The notes beneath the pieces are model-generated. The model had not been told where the DNA came from. It did no database searches and saw nothing but the letters and a program-made list of their open reading frames with translations. Both the position numbers and the translations under genes were made by a program. DNA of 64,000 nucleotides, taken from an uncultured Ruminiclostridium sp. (GTDB taxonomy: Bacteria; Bacillota; Clostridia; Oscillospirales; Ruminococcaceae). Below, in pieces: positions 47,393 to 57,121 of the stretch (positions are counted from its first letter, which is position 1; every line of letters starts with the position of its first letter). The stretch spans positions 90,090 to 154,089 of the forward strand of contig CANRGJ010000007.1 in assembly GCA_947630175.1 (NCBI GenBank), read 5' to 3'.

Positions 47393-48376
47393 TTAGCTGA
47401 TTTTTTTACGATATTTCTGCGTTATGAACTGCACCTCCGCCATATCCTTTTTCACAACGGCGAATTTGTTTTTTTCAAGATTTATCTTTCCCGTTCCCGC
47501 CCTTATTATCTCGGCAAAGCCGTTTATCCTCAGCGCGCTGGGCTCAACGTCCTTTTCCCTCAGCATCATTGAGATCGCTCTGTCAAATATGGGTTCGGGA
47601 AGCTCCTTCAGCATTTTCGCGGAATATACTCCGTCCCCCGTCCTTGCGTTGTCAAGGGCAGTTTTCGCCTGCTCCTCAAGAAAAATACTGTCCTGTATCA
47701 GCGAGGAGGTCATTCTCCCTATCCCCGCATAAAACGACGGATTTATCTTCAAAAGCTGCGGCATAAGCTCCAGCCTTATTTTATTCCTTGTGTAAGCGGT
47801 GGAAAAATTTGTCTTATCCACCGCAAATTTCAGCCCGTTCAGTCGGCAGTATTCCTCGATTTCCTCTCTTTCGCAGAAGATTAGCGGACGTATCAGATAA
47901 TCCCTCACAGGCGGAATGCCGCAAAGCCCTTTCAGCCCAGTCCCTCTCAGCATATTCAGCAACACCGTCTCGGCGTTGTCGCAGGCGTTATGCGCAGTAG
48001 CCACCTTTGCTCCCAGTCTTTCCGCCATTTGGGAAAACGCCTGATACCGCAAGGCTCTTGCCGTTTCCTCAGTGCTTTCGTGCTTTGACTGTGAGCCTTT
48101 CACGTCCACCGAAAACACCTCAAGCTCAACGCCCATATTCTTGCAAAGCTCCCTGACGTAGCTTTCGTCTGCGTCGCTTTCCGCACCTCTTAGATTGTGG
48201 TTCACGTGACAGGCGTAAACCGTTATACCAAGCTCCTCCTCCAAAGCTTTCAGCCCGTGGAGCAGCGTAACGCTGTCCGCCCCGCCGCTGACTGCGGCGA
48301 TGACCTTATCCCCCTTAGAAAGCATATCGTACTGTTTTACGGCTTTCAGTATATTTTCCCTCACATTATTTTCCAT
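47393..48376 (-). CDS. tilS: tRNA(Ile)-lysidine synthase
   Basis: 327 residues. The ATP-pyrophosphatase P loop is AAVSGGADSVTLLHG; VNHNLRGAESDADE and ATAHNACDNAETVLLN follow, as in TilS. It changes C34 of the AUA-reading tRNA-Ile to lysidine. It is a short form lacking most of the C-terminal substrate-binding domain of E. coli TilS, closer in length to the Aquifex enzyme. ATG 48376 overlaps the end of dnaB by 11 bases. Confidence 0.94.
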   Translation of the reverse strand: MENNVRENILKAVKQYDMLSKGDKVIAAVSGGADSVTLLHGLKALEEELGITVYACHVNHNLRGAESDADESYVRELCKNMGVELEVFSVDVKGSQSKHESTEETARALRYQAFSQMAERLGAKVATAHNACDNAETVLLNMLRGTGLKGLCGIPPVRDYLIRPLIFCEREEIEEYCRLNGLKFAVDKTNFSTAYTRNKIRLELMPQLLKINPSFYAGIGRMTSSLIQDSIFLEEQAKTALDNARTGDGVYSAKMLKELPEPIFDRAISMMLREKDVEPSALRINGFAEIIRAGTGKINLEKNKFAVVKKDMAEVQFITQKYRKKIS

Positions 48377-49712
48377 GAGTGAAATCAACTCCCGAAAAAC
48401 GCGTATACTGTCCGTCCCAGTTCATAGGAACGGTGTCCGTTTCGCCGTGACGGTTCTTCGCCACGATACATTCACAGGCGTTGGGATACTGCGTTTCGTG
48501 ATTGTAATACCCCTCTCTGTACAGGAAAAGCACGATATCTGCGTCCTGCTCGATTGAGCCTGAATCACGCAGATCCGACAGCAGGGGACGCTTGTCAGGA
48601 CGCTGTTCGGGGCTTCTTGAAAGCTGTGACAGCGTTATAACTGGAACATTAAGTTCCTTCGCCATTATTTTCAGACTTCTGGTTATCTCCGATATTTCAG
48701 CCACACGGTTGCCGTCCTTTCTTCCCGTTGACATAAGCTGTAAATAGTCGATTATCACCAGCCCCAGATTTTTCATTCTCATCAGCTTTGCTTTCATATT
48801 GCCGATAGTGATCCCTGCGGTATCGTCGATGTATATGGAGGTCCTTGACAGCACGTCCACCGCCTGCCCTATATCGCTCCACTTCGAGTCCTTTATGTTA
48901 CCCGTTTTCATATCGTCGGAGGAAAGCCTTGCCTCACTGGAAAGTATTCGTGCGGCTATCTGATCCTTTGACATTTCAAGGGAAAAAATGCATATCTCCT
49001 TGTCAAGATATTTTTTCGCCACATTTACAGCAATGTTGGTTGCAAAAGAAGTCTTTCCCATACCCGGACGTGCGGCGATAAGTATAAGGTCTGAGGGGTT
49101 CAGCCCGTAAATAACCTCGTCCAGCTTTTTATATGTGGTTTTAAGTCCCCTTGCATTGACCGCCTCGGGGTCTTCCGAAAGCTCCGTCAGCAGGTCAAGC
49201 TGCCTTGTCACCAGCTCCTTTATGTGAGTAAGTCCGTCTATGTCACGCTTGTCCCTTATGCCGAATATCTTTTGCTCAGCTAGCTCCAGCAGGGAAGAAG
49301 TCTCCTCCGTTCCCGAAGCGGCAAGGTCGTATATCTCCTTGGAAACGCTCATAAGCTGTCTTACCATATACTTGTCCAGTATAATGGAAATGTGGTTTTC
49401 CACTCCCGACGGATTTATTGCGGATTCCGCCAGCTTAAGAAGATACGTTCTTGCCTCGTCGCTGTTTTCAAAGACTCCCTGCCTGAGCGACGATTCAATA
49501 ACTGTAACGATATCTATCTGTTTTCCCGCAATGCTCATCTGATATATCACGGAATAAATATCGCTGTGCAGCTGTACCTTGAAATGCTCGGGGTACAGCC
49601 TTTCCAGCACCTTCGGCACCGTGGACGGGTCAACGAGCATAGAGCCCAGCACCGCCTGTTCCGCGTCAAGGCTGAACGGAAGATTGAGCTCTGTGAAATC
49701 TGCCTCTGCCAT
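48366..49712 (-). CDS. dnaB: Replicative DNA helicase
   Basis: 448 residues. The N-terminal primase-interacting domain starts LPFSLDAEQAVLGSMLVDP. The RecA-like motor has Walker A ARPGMGKTSFA, Walker B GLVIIDYLQLM, and the arginine-finger region RHGETDTVPMNW. It unwinds DNA at the fork. In the operon rnj-gdpP-rplI-dnaB-tilS; rplI ends 29 bases upstream. TTTAGGAGA precedes the ATG. Confidence 0.97.
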   Translation of the reverse strand: MAEADFTELNLPFSLDAEQAVLGSMLVDPSTVPKVLERLYPEHFKVQLHSDIYSVIYQMSIAGKQIDIVTVIESSLRQGVFENSDEARTYLLKLAESAINPSGVENHISIILDKYMVRQLMSVSKEIYDLAASGTEETSSLLELAEQKIFGIRDKRDIDGLTHIKELVTRQLDLLTELSEDPEAVNARGLKTTYKKLDEVIYGLNPSDLILIAARPGMGKTSFATNIAVNVAKKYLDKEICIFSLEMSKDQIAARILSSEARLSSDDMKTGNIKDSKWSDIGQAVDVLSRTSIYIDDTAGITIGNMKAKLMRMKNLGLVIIDYLQLMSTGRKDGNRVAEISEITRSLKIMAKELNVPVITLSQLSRSPEQRPDKRPLLSDLRDSGSIEQDADIVLFLYREGYYNHETQYPNACECIVAKNRHGETDTVPMNWDGQYTRFSGVDFTHGK

Positions 49713-49741
49713 ACTGCTTTCTCCTAAAATTTATTTGAATA

Positions 49742-50191
49742 TCAGTTTTCTTCCTCGACAAGAACCGTGAACTTTGCAGAAACTCCGCTATACAGCTTCG
49801 CCTCAACGCCGAAAGCGCCGAATGTCTTTATATCCGTCTGAAGCGCCAGCTTTCTCTTGTCCACGTCAAGCCCGAACTGCTTTTTCAGCTGTAATGAAAT
49901 ATCCTTGCCTGTAATGGAGCCGAACAGCTTTCCCCCTGCGCCGCCTTTGGTAACGATCTTCACAGTCTTTCCCTCCAGCTTTTCCGCAATGGACTTTGCG
50001 TTTGCTATCTCCACGTCTATTTTGTGCTGTGCGGAGGCCTTCTGCCCCTCCAGCAGGTTTATGTTCTGAGGAGTAGCCTCAACAGCCAGCTTTTTTGCAA
50101 TAAGGCAGTTGCGGGCGTAGCCGTCCTTGACCTCTTTTATATCGCCCTTTTTGCCTGTTCCCTGTACGTCCTGAAGCAGTATTACTTTCAT
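49742..50191 (-). CDS. rplI: 50S ribosomal protein L9
   Basis: 149 residues with the L9 start [20 protein letters not shown] and [16 protein letters not shown], a long connecting helix, and a C-terminal RNA-binding domain ([12 protein letters not shown]). It binds 23S rRNA near the L1 stalk. The rplI-dnaB link and gdpP upstream are conserved in Firmicutes. Confidence 0.97.
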   Translation of the reverse strand: MKVILLQDVQGTGKKGDIKEVKDGYARNCLIAKKLAVEATPQNINLLEGQKASAQHKIDVEIANAKSIAEKLEGKTVKIVTKGGAGGKLFGSITGKDISLQLKKQFGLDVDKRKLALQTDIKTFGAFGVEAKLYSGVSAKFTVLVEEEN

Positions 50192-50235
50192 CTTTGTTTG
50201 TCCTTTCCTGATTTATGAAAATTTAGTATTTGTAC

Positions 50236-52212
50236 TCAAGCAATATCCTTGTAGTATTTGTCGATAGCTTGTCTTATCTGCGTTCCCGCCTGGCCTATCC
50301 CCACGCCGTGAAGCTGCGCTCCCGCCATAGTCTGATGACCGCCGCCGCCCAGCGTTTCCATTACAAGCTGAACATTCATAGCGCCCAGCGACCGTGCGCT
50401 GATGTAAATTTCATCGCCGCCGCTTTTGTAATACACAAATGATGCGTCCACGTTCTCAATGCTCAGCAGCTCGTCCGCCGCCTGAGGAGCGATAAGCCGC
50501 ATTTCAGGGCTGTACACCGAGGTATACGCGATAGCGCACCGCTTGTATATCTGCGCCCTTGAAACGAGGGAAGCCTTCTGCTGATAATTTTCTATCGTGT
50601 TTGCAAACAGGCTCTTCACGTTTACGGTATCTGCCCCCAGCTTTCTCAGGAAAGCAGCCGCCTCGAATGTCCTCACGCCCGTTTTTATAGTGAAGTTTTT
50701 TGTGTCCAGCATAATTCCCGCCAGCAGAGCTTCCGCCTGCAAAGCGGTTATCTTTCCCGCCTTGCCGAAATATCCCAGCAGTTCCGTCACCATTTCCGAA
50801 GCGGAAGACGCATAAGGCTCGTGATAGAAAATCAGCGAGTTGTCTATGAAATTCACGGTCTTTCTGTGGTGGTCGATGATGACCACCTTTTTCGCCTTTG
50901 CGTGAAGTTCGGGACTTTCAAGCATAAGGGGATTGTGAGTATCCGTGATTATCAGCAGGGAATTTTCGGTTATGCCCTCCTCCGCCTGCTGCGGCTGGAT
51001 AAACAGCGGCTCTTTCGGCTCCTCCGCCGTTCGTATCCTGTCGATAAGCTGTGTGCTGAGAGAAGCGGTGCTGTTTACAACTACCTCCGCACGCTTGCCC
51101 AGATTTCTTATTGCGCAGGCAAGCCCCACTGACGAGCCCACGCTGTCAAGGTCGCTGAACTTGTGACCCATTATGTAGACCCTGTCGGCGTTTTCAGCAA
51201 GCTGTATAAGCTGATTTGCGATGATTCTCGCCTTCACCTTGTTTGCTCTTTCAACGCCCTTGGAAACGCCGCCGTAAAATTCAAAGCCCGAGACCGTCTT
51301 GATAGCCGCCTGATCTCCGCCTCGTCCCTGCGCCATTTCAAGTGCCTGCTTGGCGTAGCTTTCGCTTTCGGAGATAGTGTTTGCAGTTCGCCCTATGCCT
51401 ATTGACAAGGTGACGTTCATTCGGTCGTTCACCTGTATCTCTCTCGCCTTGTCAAGCAGCTTTACCTTGCTTTCGATGAGCTTTGCGACGTGCCTTTCCT
51501 CGATCACCGCCCAGAAACGGTCCCTTGTCTGCTTTCTCAGTATACCTGTCGTTTCCGCTATGAAATCCTCCAGCAGCCTGTCTATCTGTACGGTAACGTG
51601 CGCCGTTTCGCTTTCAAGACTGCTGCCGAAAAGCTCGTCAAAGCTGTCTATCATTATCAGAAGCACAACAGGGTGAGACAGCTTTTTCTCCGTCTGCATA
51701 TTTATAAGCTCGGTTATGTCGCTGAGATAGATGAGGAAAATATCGGGCTCGCTTTCATCAGCGGGGATATTCATATACGCCTTGTAATATCTGTCGTCGT
51801 GGCTTATCTCCACGCCGTCCCCGTTTGTGAACCTTTCCAGCGGGAGCGTGCTGATAGCGTCAAAGGAGCCGCCGTAAACTGCGTCGTCTGCAAAAGCGTC
51901 TGCGAAATTCTTGTTGAACCACACTATCTTTCTCGTCTTGTCAACGATGACTACGCTCATTGGCAGGCTGTACAGCGACAGCTTGTTTTCCTGGGTTATC
52001 TCCTCGTTTAGCAGGGCGGAATACTGGAAGTTGCGCCTTGTGACCTGCACCAGCTTGCCTATGGCAAAGCCTGACACCAGCACGATAAATGGCGCCGCTA
52101 TCCAGAACATATCCCTCGAATAGTTGAATGTCACCACGGACATCAACCCAAGCAGGGTTATCAGGGCGATTATGGAAATTACCAGACCGCCGTCACGGAA
52201 ATAGTTTTTCAT
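50236..52212 (-). CDS. gdpP: Cyclic-di-AMP phosphodiesterase (GdpP/YybT type)
   Basis: 658 residues. Two N-terminal membrane helices (about 10-50) are followed by a PAS-like domain (MSVVIVDKTRKIVWFNKNFA) and a degenerate GGDEF domain. Then come the DHH domain (MGHKFSDLDSVGSSVGLA, later IIDHHRK) and a DHHA1 domain (GGGGHQTMAGAQ). The DHH/DHHA1 pair hydrolyses c-di-AMP, a messenger for potassium and cell-wall homeostasis. 19 bases after rnj. Confidence 0.95.
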   Translation of the reverse strand: MKNYFRDGGLVISIIALITLLGLMSVVTFNYSRDMFWIAAPFIVLVSGFAIGKLVQVTRRNFQYSALLNEEITQENKLSLYSLPMSVVIVDKTRKIVWFNKNFADAFADDAVYGGSFDAISTLPLERFTNGDGVEISHDDRYYKAYMNIPADESEPDIFLIYLSDITELINMQTEKKLSHPVVLLIMIDSFDELFGSSLESETAHVTVQIDRLLEDFIAETTGILRKQTRDRFWAVIEERHVAKLIESKVKLLDKAREIQVNDRMNVTLSIGIGRTANTISESESYAKQALEMAQGRGGDQAAIKTVSGFEFYGGVSKGVERANKVKARIIANQLIQLAENADRVYIMGHKFSDLDSVGSSVGLACAIRNLGKRAEVVVNSTASLSTQLIDRIRTAEEPKEPLFIQPQQAEEGITENSLLIITDTHNPLMLESPELHAKAKKVVIIDHHRKTVNFIDNSLIFYHEPYASSASEMVTELLGYFGKAGKITALQAEALLAGIMLDTKNFTIKTGVRTFEAAAFLRKLGADTVNVKSLFANTIENYQQKASLVSRAQIYKRCAIAYTSVYSPEMRLIAPQAADELLSIENVDASFVYYKSGGDEIYISARSLGAMNVQLVMETLGGGGHQTMAGAQLHGVGIGQAGTQIRQAIDKYYKDIA

Positions 52213-52231
52213 CTGACTGCCTTTCGGAAGC

Positions 52232-54181
52232 CTATACCTCCATTATAACGGGAAGTATCATAGGGCTTCTCTTTGTTTGCTGATATATGAAGCTGCTCAG
52301 AGCGTCCCTGAGAGCAGGCTTTATGCTGCCCCACTCCCGCACGCTTGCGGAGCATTGTTCTTCAAGCACTTTCTTTGCAACGGCCTTGGCGTCCTCCATC
52401 AGCTTTTCCGACTCCCTCACGTATACGAATCCTCTTGAAACTATGTCGGGACCCGCCAGTATATTGCCGTTTGATTTTTTCACCGTTGCCGCAACTATAA
52501 TAAGACCGTCCTGAGCAAGGTGCTTTCTGTCCCTCAGCACCACCGAGCCCACGTCGCCTACGCCCAGTCCGTCCACCAGCACCTGCCCTGCGGGAACAGT
52601 CCCCGCAAATTTCATACTCACGTTATTTGTTTCAAGCACCTGACCTATGTCTGCGATAAAGATATTTTCTTCGGGTATACCCATTTTTCTCGCCAGCATA
52701 GCGTGCTTTTTAAGGTGCTTGTATTCTCCGTGTATGGGAACGAAATATTTGGGCTTTGTCAGGGAGATCATCATTTTAAGCTCCTCCTGACAGGCGTGAC
52801 CTGAAACGTGAACGTCATACATTTTTTCGTAGACCACGTCTGCGCCCAGCTTCATCAGATCGTTCACCACGTTGCCCACCAGCTTTTCGTTGCCGGGGAT
52901 AGGCGTTGCGGAAATTATGATAAGGTCGTTGGGAGTTATGGTCACCTGCCTGTGGTCGTTGTTCGCCATTCTTGTAAGAGCAGACAGCGGCTCTCCCTGA
53001 CTTCCCGTTGTGATTATGACTAACTTTTCAGGCGGATATTTCTTTATCTGCTCGATATCTATCAGCATATCGGCGGGCAGGTGGATATAATTCAGCTCGA
53101 TAGCCGTCTGTATAACGTTGAGCATACTTCTGCCGCTTACTGCCACCTTGCGCCCCTGAACGGCGGCGTTGTCAACTATCTGCTGTATCCTGTGTATATT
53201 GCTGGAGAAAGAGGCGACGATTATCCTGCGCCCCTCCGCCTGATTGAAAATGTTCTTGAAGCTGCCGCCTACCGTGCTTTCCGACATAGCGTAGCCGGGG
53301 CGCTCCGCATTGGTGCTTTCCGACAGCAGAGCGAGAACTCCCCTGTTTCCAAGCTCACCGAAGCGGGCGATGTCTATTATTCCGCCCTCAATGGGAGTAT
53401 AGTCTATCTTGAAATCCCCCGTATGCACCACGACTCCCGCAGGAGTATGCGCCGCAATTGCGCAGGCGTCGGGGATAGAGTGATTGACTCTGATAAATTC
53501 TGCGCTCATACAGCCTAATTTTACCGTATCGCCCGGCTTTACCGTCACAAGGTGAGAGGACGCCAGTATCCCGTGTTCTCTCAGCTTTCCCTCCACAAGC
53601 CCAAGGGTCAGCCTCGTGCCGTAAACGGGCACGTTCACCTTTTTCAGCAGATAGGGCAGACTTCCTATATGGTCCTCGTGACCGTGGGTCAGAACGATAC
53701 CCCTGACTCTGTCCTTGTTTTTTTCAAGATATGTGAAATCGGGGATAACCGAATCCACTCCCGGCATTTCCTCATCGGGGAACGCCAGTCCGCAGTCCAC
53801 CACGAAAATGTCGTTTGAACACTCGTAAACGTAAATATTTTTTCCTATCTCGTTAAGTCCGCCAAGGGAAAATATCTTCAGCGGCGTTGTTTTCAGCTCT
53901 CTCGGCTTTTTCTGCTGAGGCTGAGGCTTTTTTTCAAAGAGCGTTTTCTGCTCCTGCGGAGCAGGCTGTTTTTTTGTGGCGGTATTCTGCTTTTTCTGGG
54001 GAACGCTCTGTTTTTTCTGAGCGACCGCCTTTTTGGGATTTTGCTTTTGCGGCGGCGCAGACTTTGCCTGCTCGGCAGTCGGCTTTTTCCAACCCGCTTT
54101 TCGGCGGAATTTTCCCGACTTGTCCTGCGCGCCGTCGTTTTTCCCCCTGAAATTGGGAATAAAATTGTTGTTTTTGGGCAT
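52232..54181 (-). CDS. rnj: Ribonuclease J
   Basis: 649 residues from ATG 54181 (AAAGGA upstream). The first ~90 residues are a low-complexity K/Q/P-rich extension, likely disordered and possibly RNA- or ribosome-binding. The metallo-beta-lactamase/beta-CASP core follows: FSLGGLNEIGKN, LTHGHEDHIGSLPYLL (zinc motif), VHTGDFKID, and the C-terminal HVSGHACQEE and PVHGEYKHL histidine motifs. It acts as endonuclease and 5'-to-3' exonuclease in mRNA decay and rRNA maturation. First gene of a five-gene operon. Confidence 0.95.
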   Translation of the reverse strand: MPKNNNFIPNFRGKNDGAQDKSGKFRRKAGWKKPTAEQAKSAPPQKQNPKKAVAQKKQSVPQKKQNTATKKQPAPQEQKTLFEKKPQPQQKKPRELKTTPLKIFSLGGLNEIGKNIYVYECSNDIFVVDCGLAFPDEEMPGVDSVIPDFTYLEKNKDRVRGIVLTHGHEDHIGSLPYLLKKVNVPVYGTRLTLGLVEGKLREHGILASSHLVTVKPGDTVKLGCMSAEFIRVNHSIPDACAIAAHTPAGVVVHTGDFKIDYTPIEGGIIDIARFGELGNRGVLALLSESTNAERPGYAMSESTVGGSFKNIFNQAEGRRIIVASFSSNIHRIQQIVDNAAVQGRKVAVSGRSMLNVIQTAIELNYIHLPADMLIDIEQIKKYPPEKLVIITTGSQGEPLSALTRMANNDHRQVTITPNDLIIISATPIPGNEKLVGNVVNDLMKLGADVVYEKMYDVHVSGHACQEELKMMISLTKPKYFVPIHGEYKHLKKHAMLARKMGIPEENIFIADIGQVLETNNVSMKFAGTVPAGQVLVDGLGVGDVGSVVLRDRKHLAQDGLIIVAATVKKSNGNILAGPDIVSRGFVYVRESEKLMEDAKAVAKKVLEEQCSASVREWGSIKPALRDALSSFIYQQTKRSPMILPVIMEV

Positions 54182-54363
54182 AGATGTTCCTTTCGTCCGC
54201 AAAGGCGGCGGCACGCCGTCCACAAGCGCCCGCCCTCGTTAAATTGAATGGAAAATCGTACGGCCTTTGCAATTTTTCTGTTTTGTTTTATTTTAAGCAT
54301 ACGCTTTAATTATCGTTTTTGTTGGGTCAGCTTTTTGAAAGCACTGCATAAAAATACTATTAT

Positions 54364-54392
54364 AGTATATACCAATTCCTGCCGATTGTCAA
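54364..54392 (-). promoter_or_regulatory. Promoter of the rnj-gdpP-rplI-dnaB-tilS operon
   Basis: On the minus strand, TTGACA (54392-54387), 17-base spacer, TATACT (54369-54364). A leader of about 175 bases follows. Confidence 0.85.
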
Positions 54393-54449
54393 GAAAAATC
54401 CGTCCCCGCACTCCGTAAATGCCCTTTGCGGCGGGAAAAAACGACGTTA

Positions 54450-56720
54450 TCAGACCTTACCCTCAAGCAGCGCCCTTACTCTTTTTTCCACGTCGTCGCA
54501 AAGCGCCCTTGCAGTCTCCTGCGAGCGACTTTCCGCGTACATATACAGCCCCTTTCCGTTTCGTGAGGAGCGAAGAAGCACACGGTTCCCCTCATCTCCC
54601 AGAAAAACTCCCTCAGAGGAGGACGACGCGTCCTTTGCCAGCCTGCTCAGCACCCGCTGAGGCGGGCAGTCTATCCTGATGAACCTGTTTTCCGTCGCCA
54701 GATGAGGACTGCTCTCCAGAAATCTCCCCAAAGTCATATAAGACCTTGAGATTATCTCCAAAGCATTCAGCGCCAGCAAAAGCCCGTCAAACAGGAACGG
54801 CTGAGCCGCCGCCAGCTCTCTTGCTTTTTTGTCGCCGTTGTCGTTGGGACAGCGGAAAAAGCGGTAGACCCTGCGCCCCGTCCCCTTAGCCGCCTCTTCC
54901 ATAACAGAGGGAAATTCCAAAGGCACAGCCACGTCAAAGCCCTGTTCCATCAGATTTTTCCCCACCAGAGCCACCAGCTTGGTATAGTCCGCCTTTTCCT
55001 CGTCGCTGACGTAAAGCTCCGCCTTTGAACCGTCACGGCTGATATTTACGGTCAGCTCCTCACCCTTTGGGTCGCTTATTTTTTTGAAGGGAGCGACAGC
55101 GGCGGCGCTTATCAGCGGGTCGTTGCAGCTGACGCTTACGTTATATCGGCAGGAAAAATCGCTTGCCGCCTCCAGGATACCGGAGTAAAGCAAAGAAGCG
55201 TTGCGAAAGGTCTTTATCTCCCCAAATCCGTCCCACGGAGCGTTGGGGTAGTCTCCTCTGTTCAGCGCCGCCTCCAGCTTTCTCTCCATAACTCTTGTAA
55301 GTGGAAGTCCGCCCTTGCACAGCATAGTTATTTTTGCCTTTGAGGTGACCTCAGCGTGGACAAGCCCCTTAACGTTCATTATCCTGCTCAGATGGATCAA
55401 AGAGGGGAGGGAAGCGGTACCGCAGTCTATCACCTTTGTCCCGGCTCCAGAAAATCCTGCGCAAAAGCAAGCCTTCAGCACCGATGCGGCGTTCCCGCAC
55501 CCGCAGGAAACGATAACGCTCCCGCCGAAAGCGGCAGCGGCGGCGCTGCCCAGCACGGTCATAAACGCAGGGGTTATGTCGGAATTTGTCCCGCCACTCA
55601 CCCCGTTTTCGTCCGTCCTTTCACCGGGACTTCTGCCGTATTTCAGATCCTTTTTAAGCTGCACCCCGTCTGGTATCCTTTTTTTGTCCCACACCTTCAC
55701 GCCCGGCTCCAGCACGCTGTCTGTGCCCATCGACCCGTCGCAGCCCAGCACGGCGTCCTCATATACCGCAGCGCCCTGCCCGAGAGAAGCGTTTTCGCAG
55801 ATTATGCCGCCGTTGCACTTCACCCTGTCGGACAAAAATGCCCCCTCTAATATCACGCAGTCCCTCAGCCTGCAATTTTTGCCTACCGTGACGTTTTCGT
55901 TGACGACGCACCCTGCCTCTACCGTCGTGCCAATGCCTATCTTAACGTTCTCCCCGATAAAACAAGGCTCGTTTATCCTCACCCCCGCAAATTCGGGAAC
56001 GGCTCTTTTAAATTCGCACCTCACCCTGCCGTAAAGCATATCCGCCTGACATTTCTTGTAGGAGCTGAAATCCCCGATATCGCACCAGTATCCGCTTTCC
56101 TCATACGCCGCCAGCTTCATTCCCTTTTTCAGCATAAGAGGGAAAACGTCCTTGGAAAAATCAAACTCCTTTCCCTCAGGAACAAGCTCCATAACGCTTT
56201 TTGATATAACGTAGACCCCCGTGTTCACGCAGTCGCTCACCGCCCCTGTAAAGGACGGCTTTTCCGAAAATCCCGTCACAAATCCGTCCTTTGAGATAAC
56301 ACAGCCGTACTCTCTCGGGTCGTCCACTCTTTTTGTGATTATCGTTGCGTCTGCGCCTTTTTTTTTGTGGTAATTAACGGCTGCGGTAAGATTAAAGTCA
56401 CACATAGCGTCCCCGCTTATTACCAGAAAATCCTCGTCAAACGCCGCCTGTTTAACGCACCCCGCCGTCCCCAGCGGTTCGCTCTCATAGGAAAAATCCA
56501 GCCTTATCCCCTTGTAAAAGCCCTCCTTGAAATGCTCCTCTATCTGCTTTCCCTTGTATCTCAGGGTAAACACTGCCTCATCGCAGCCGTGCTTTGCCAG
56601 CAGATCGAGGATATACTCGCTGACAGGTCTGCCGCACAGCTTTACCATAGGCTTGGGGACCGAACAGGTCATAGGGCGCAGACGGCTCCCCTCGCCGCCC
56701 GCCATAATAACAGCTTTCAT
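54450..56720 (-). CDS. Sugar-phosphate nucleotidyltransferase fused to a degenerate phosphomutase-like domain
   Basis: 756 residues from ATG 56720 (AAAGGAG upstream). Residues 1-~230 are a nucleotidyltransferase: AVIMAGGEGSRLRPMT, PKPMVKLCGRP, and the metal aspartate in VISGDAMCD. A left-handed beta-helix (about 245-350; repeats like ENVKIGIGTTVEAGCVV) follows, as in GDP-mannose pyrophosphorylase-like proteins. The remaining ~400 residues align in outline with phosphogluco/phosphomannomutase. But the catalytic serine loop (usual T-A-S-H-N-P) is replaced by HAEVTSKAKI, and the phosphate-binding loop is only partly kept (RSSRNGKG). The mutase part is probably inactive or regulatory. Confidence 0.87.
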   Translation of the reverse strand: MKAVIMAGGEGSRLRPMTCSVPKPMVKLCGRPVSEYILDLLAKHGCDEAVFTLRYKGKQIEEHFKEGFYKGIRLDFSYESEPLGTAGCVKQAAFDEDFLVISGDAMCDFNLTAAVNYHKKKGADATIITKRVDDPREYGCVISKDGFVTGFSEKPSFTGAVSDCVNTGVYVISKSVMELVPEGKEFDFSKDVFPLMLKKGMKLAAYEESGYWCDIGDFSSYKKCQADMLYGRVRCEFKRAVPEFAGVRINEPCFIGENVKIGIGTTVEAGCVVNENVTVGKNCRLRDCVILEGAFLSDRVKCNGGIICENASLGQGAAVYEDAVLGCDGSMGTDSVLEPGVKVWDKKRIPDGVQLKKDLKYGRSPGERTDENGVSGGTNSDITPAFMTVLGSAAAAAFGGSVIVSCGCGNAASVLKACFCAGFSGAGTKVIDCGTASLPSLIHLSRIMNVKGLVHAEVTSKAKITMLCKGGLPLTRVMERKLEAALNRGDYPNAPWDGFGEIKTFRNASLLYSGILEAASDFSCRYNVSVSCNDPLISAAAVAPFKKISDPKGEELTVNISRDGSKAELYVSDEEKADYTKLVALVGKNLMEQGFDVAVPLEFPSVMEEAAKGTGRRVYRFFRCPNDNGDKKARELAAAQPFLFDGLLLALNALEIISRSYMTLGRFLESSPHLATENRFIRIDCPPQRVLSRLAKDASSSSEGVFLGDEGNRVLLRSSRNGKGLYMYAESRSQETARALCDDVEKRVRALLEGKV

Positions 56721-56899
56721 AGAAAACACTCCTTTGCCGTATTTTATTTTATTATTATCCCAACACTGCCCCTTTCATATTCAGCAAAAGTTGTTCAATA
56801 TCAAAACGTACTTGTACGGCATAATATATAGTACCTTTTTATAAAAAAGGAAGAAGGACGGGAGAATGTCCGCAGAATACAAAGAAAGGAAGGTCTTTA

Positions 56900-57121
56900 A
56901 TGGAAACGTATTTTATCGCAATGAACAGCTACACCGAGGCTATGAGTGGAAAAAATTTCCTGCAAAGCCTTAATATAAAATGCTCAGTGGAAAAGCGAAG
57001 CGGCAAAAACGGCTGCACTTACGGAATAAAGGTAAAAGGCGACCCTGATAAGGCGTCAAGGCTGCTTGGAGCCGTGGGACTTAACGCCGACAGTATAACA
57101 GGCGGTAAGCACAAGCCATGA
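56900..57121 (+). CDS. DUF3343 (putative Se/S carrier-like) protein
   Basis: 73 residues. It has the short DUF3343 pattern: an ETYFIAMNSYTEAM start, KNFLQSLNIKC and a cysteine in GCTYGIKVKG. Such proteins are found beside cysteine desulfurase-like enzymes and selenium-use genes and are thought to carry sulfur or selenium. Its TGA overlaps the ATG of the next gene, so the two are coupled. AAAGGAAGG precedes the ATG. Confidence 0.8.
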   Translation: METYFIAMNSYTEAMSGKNFLQSLNIKCSVEKRSGKNGCTYGIKVKGDPDKASRLLGAVGLNADSITGGKHKP

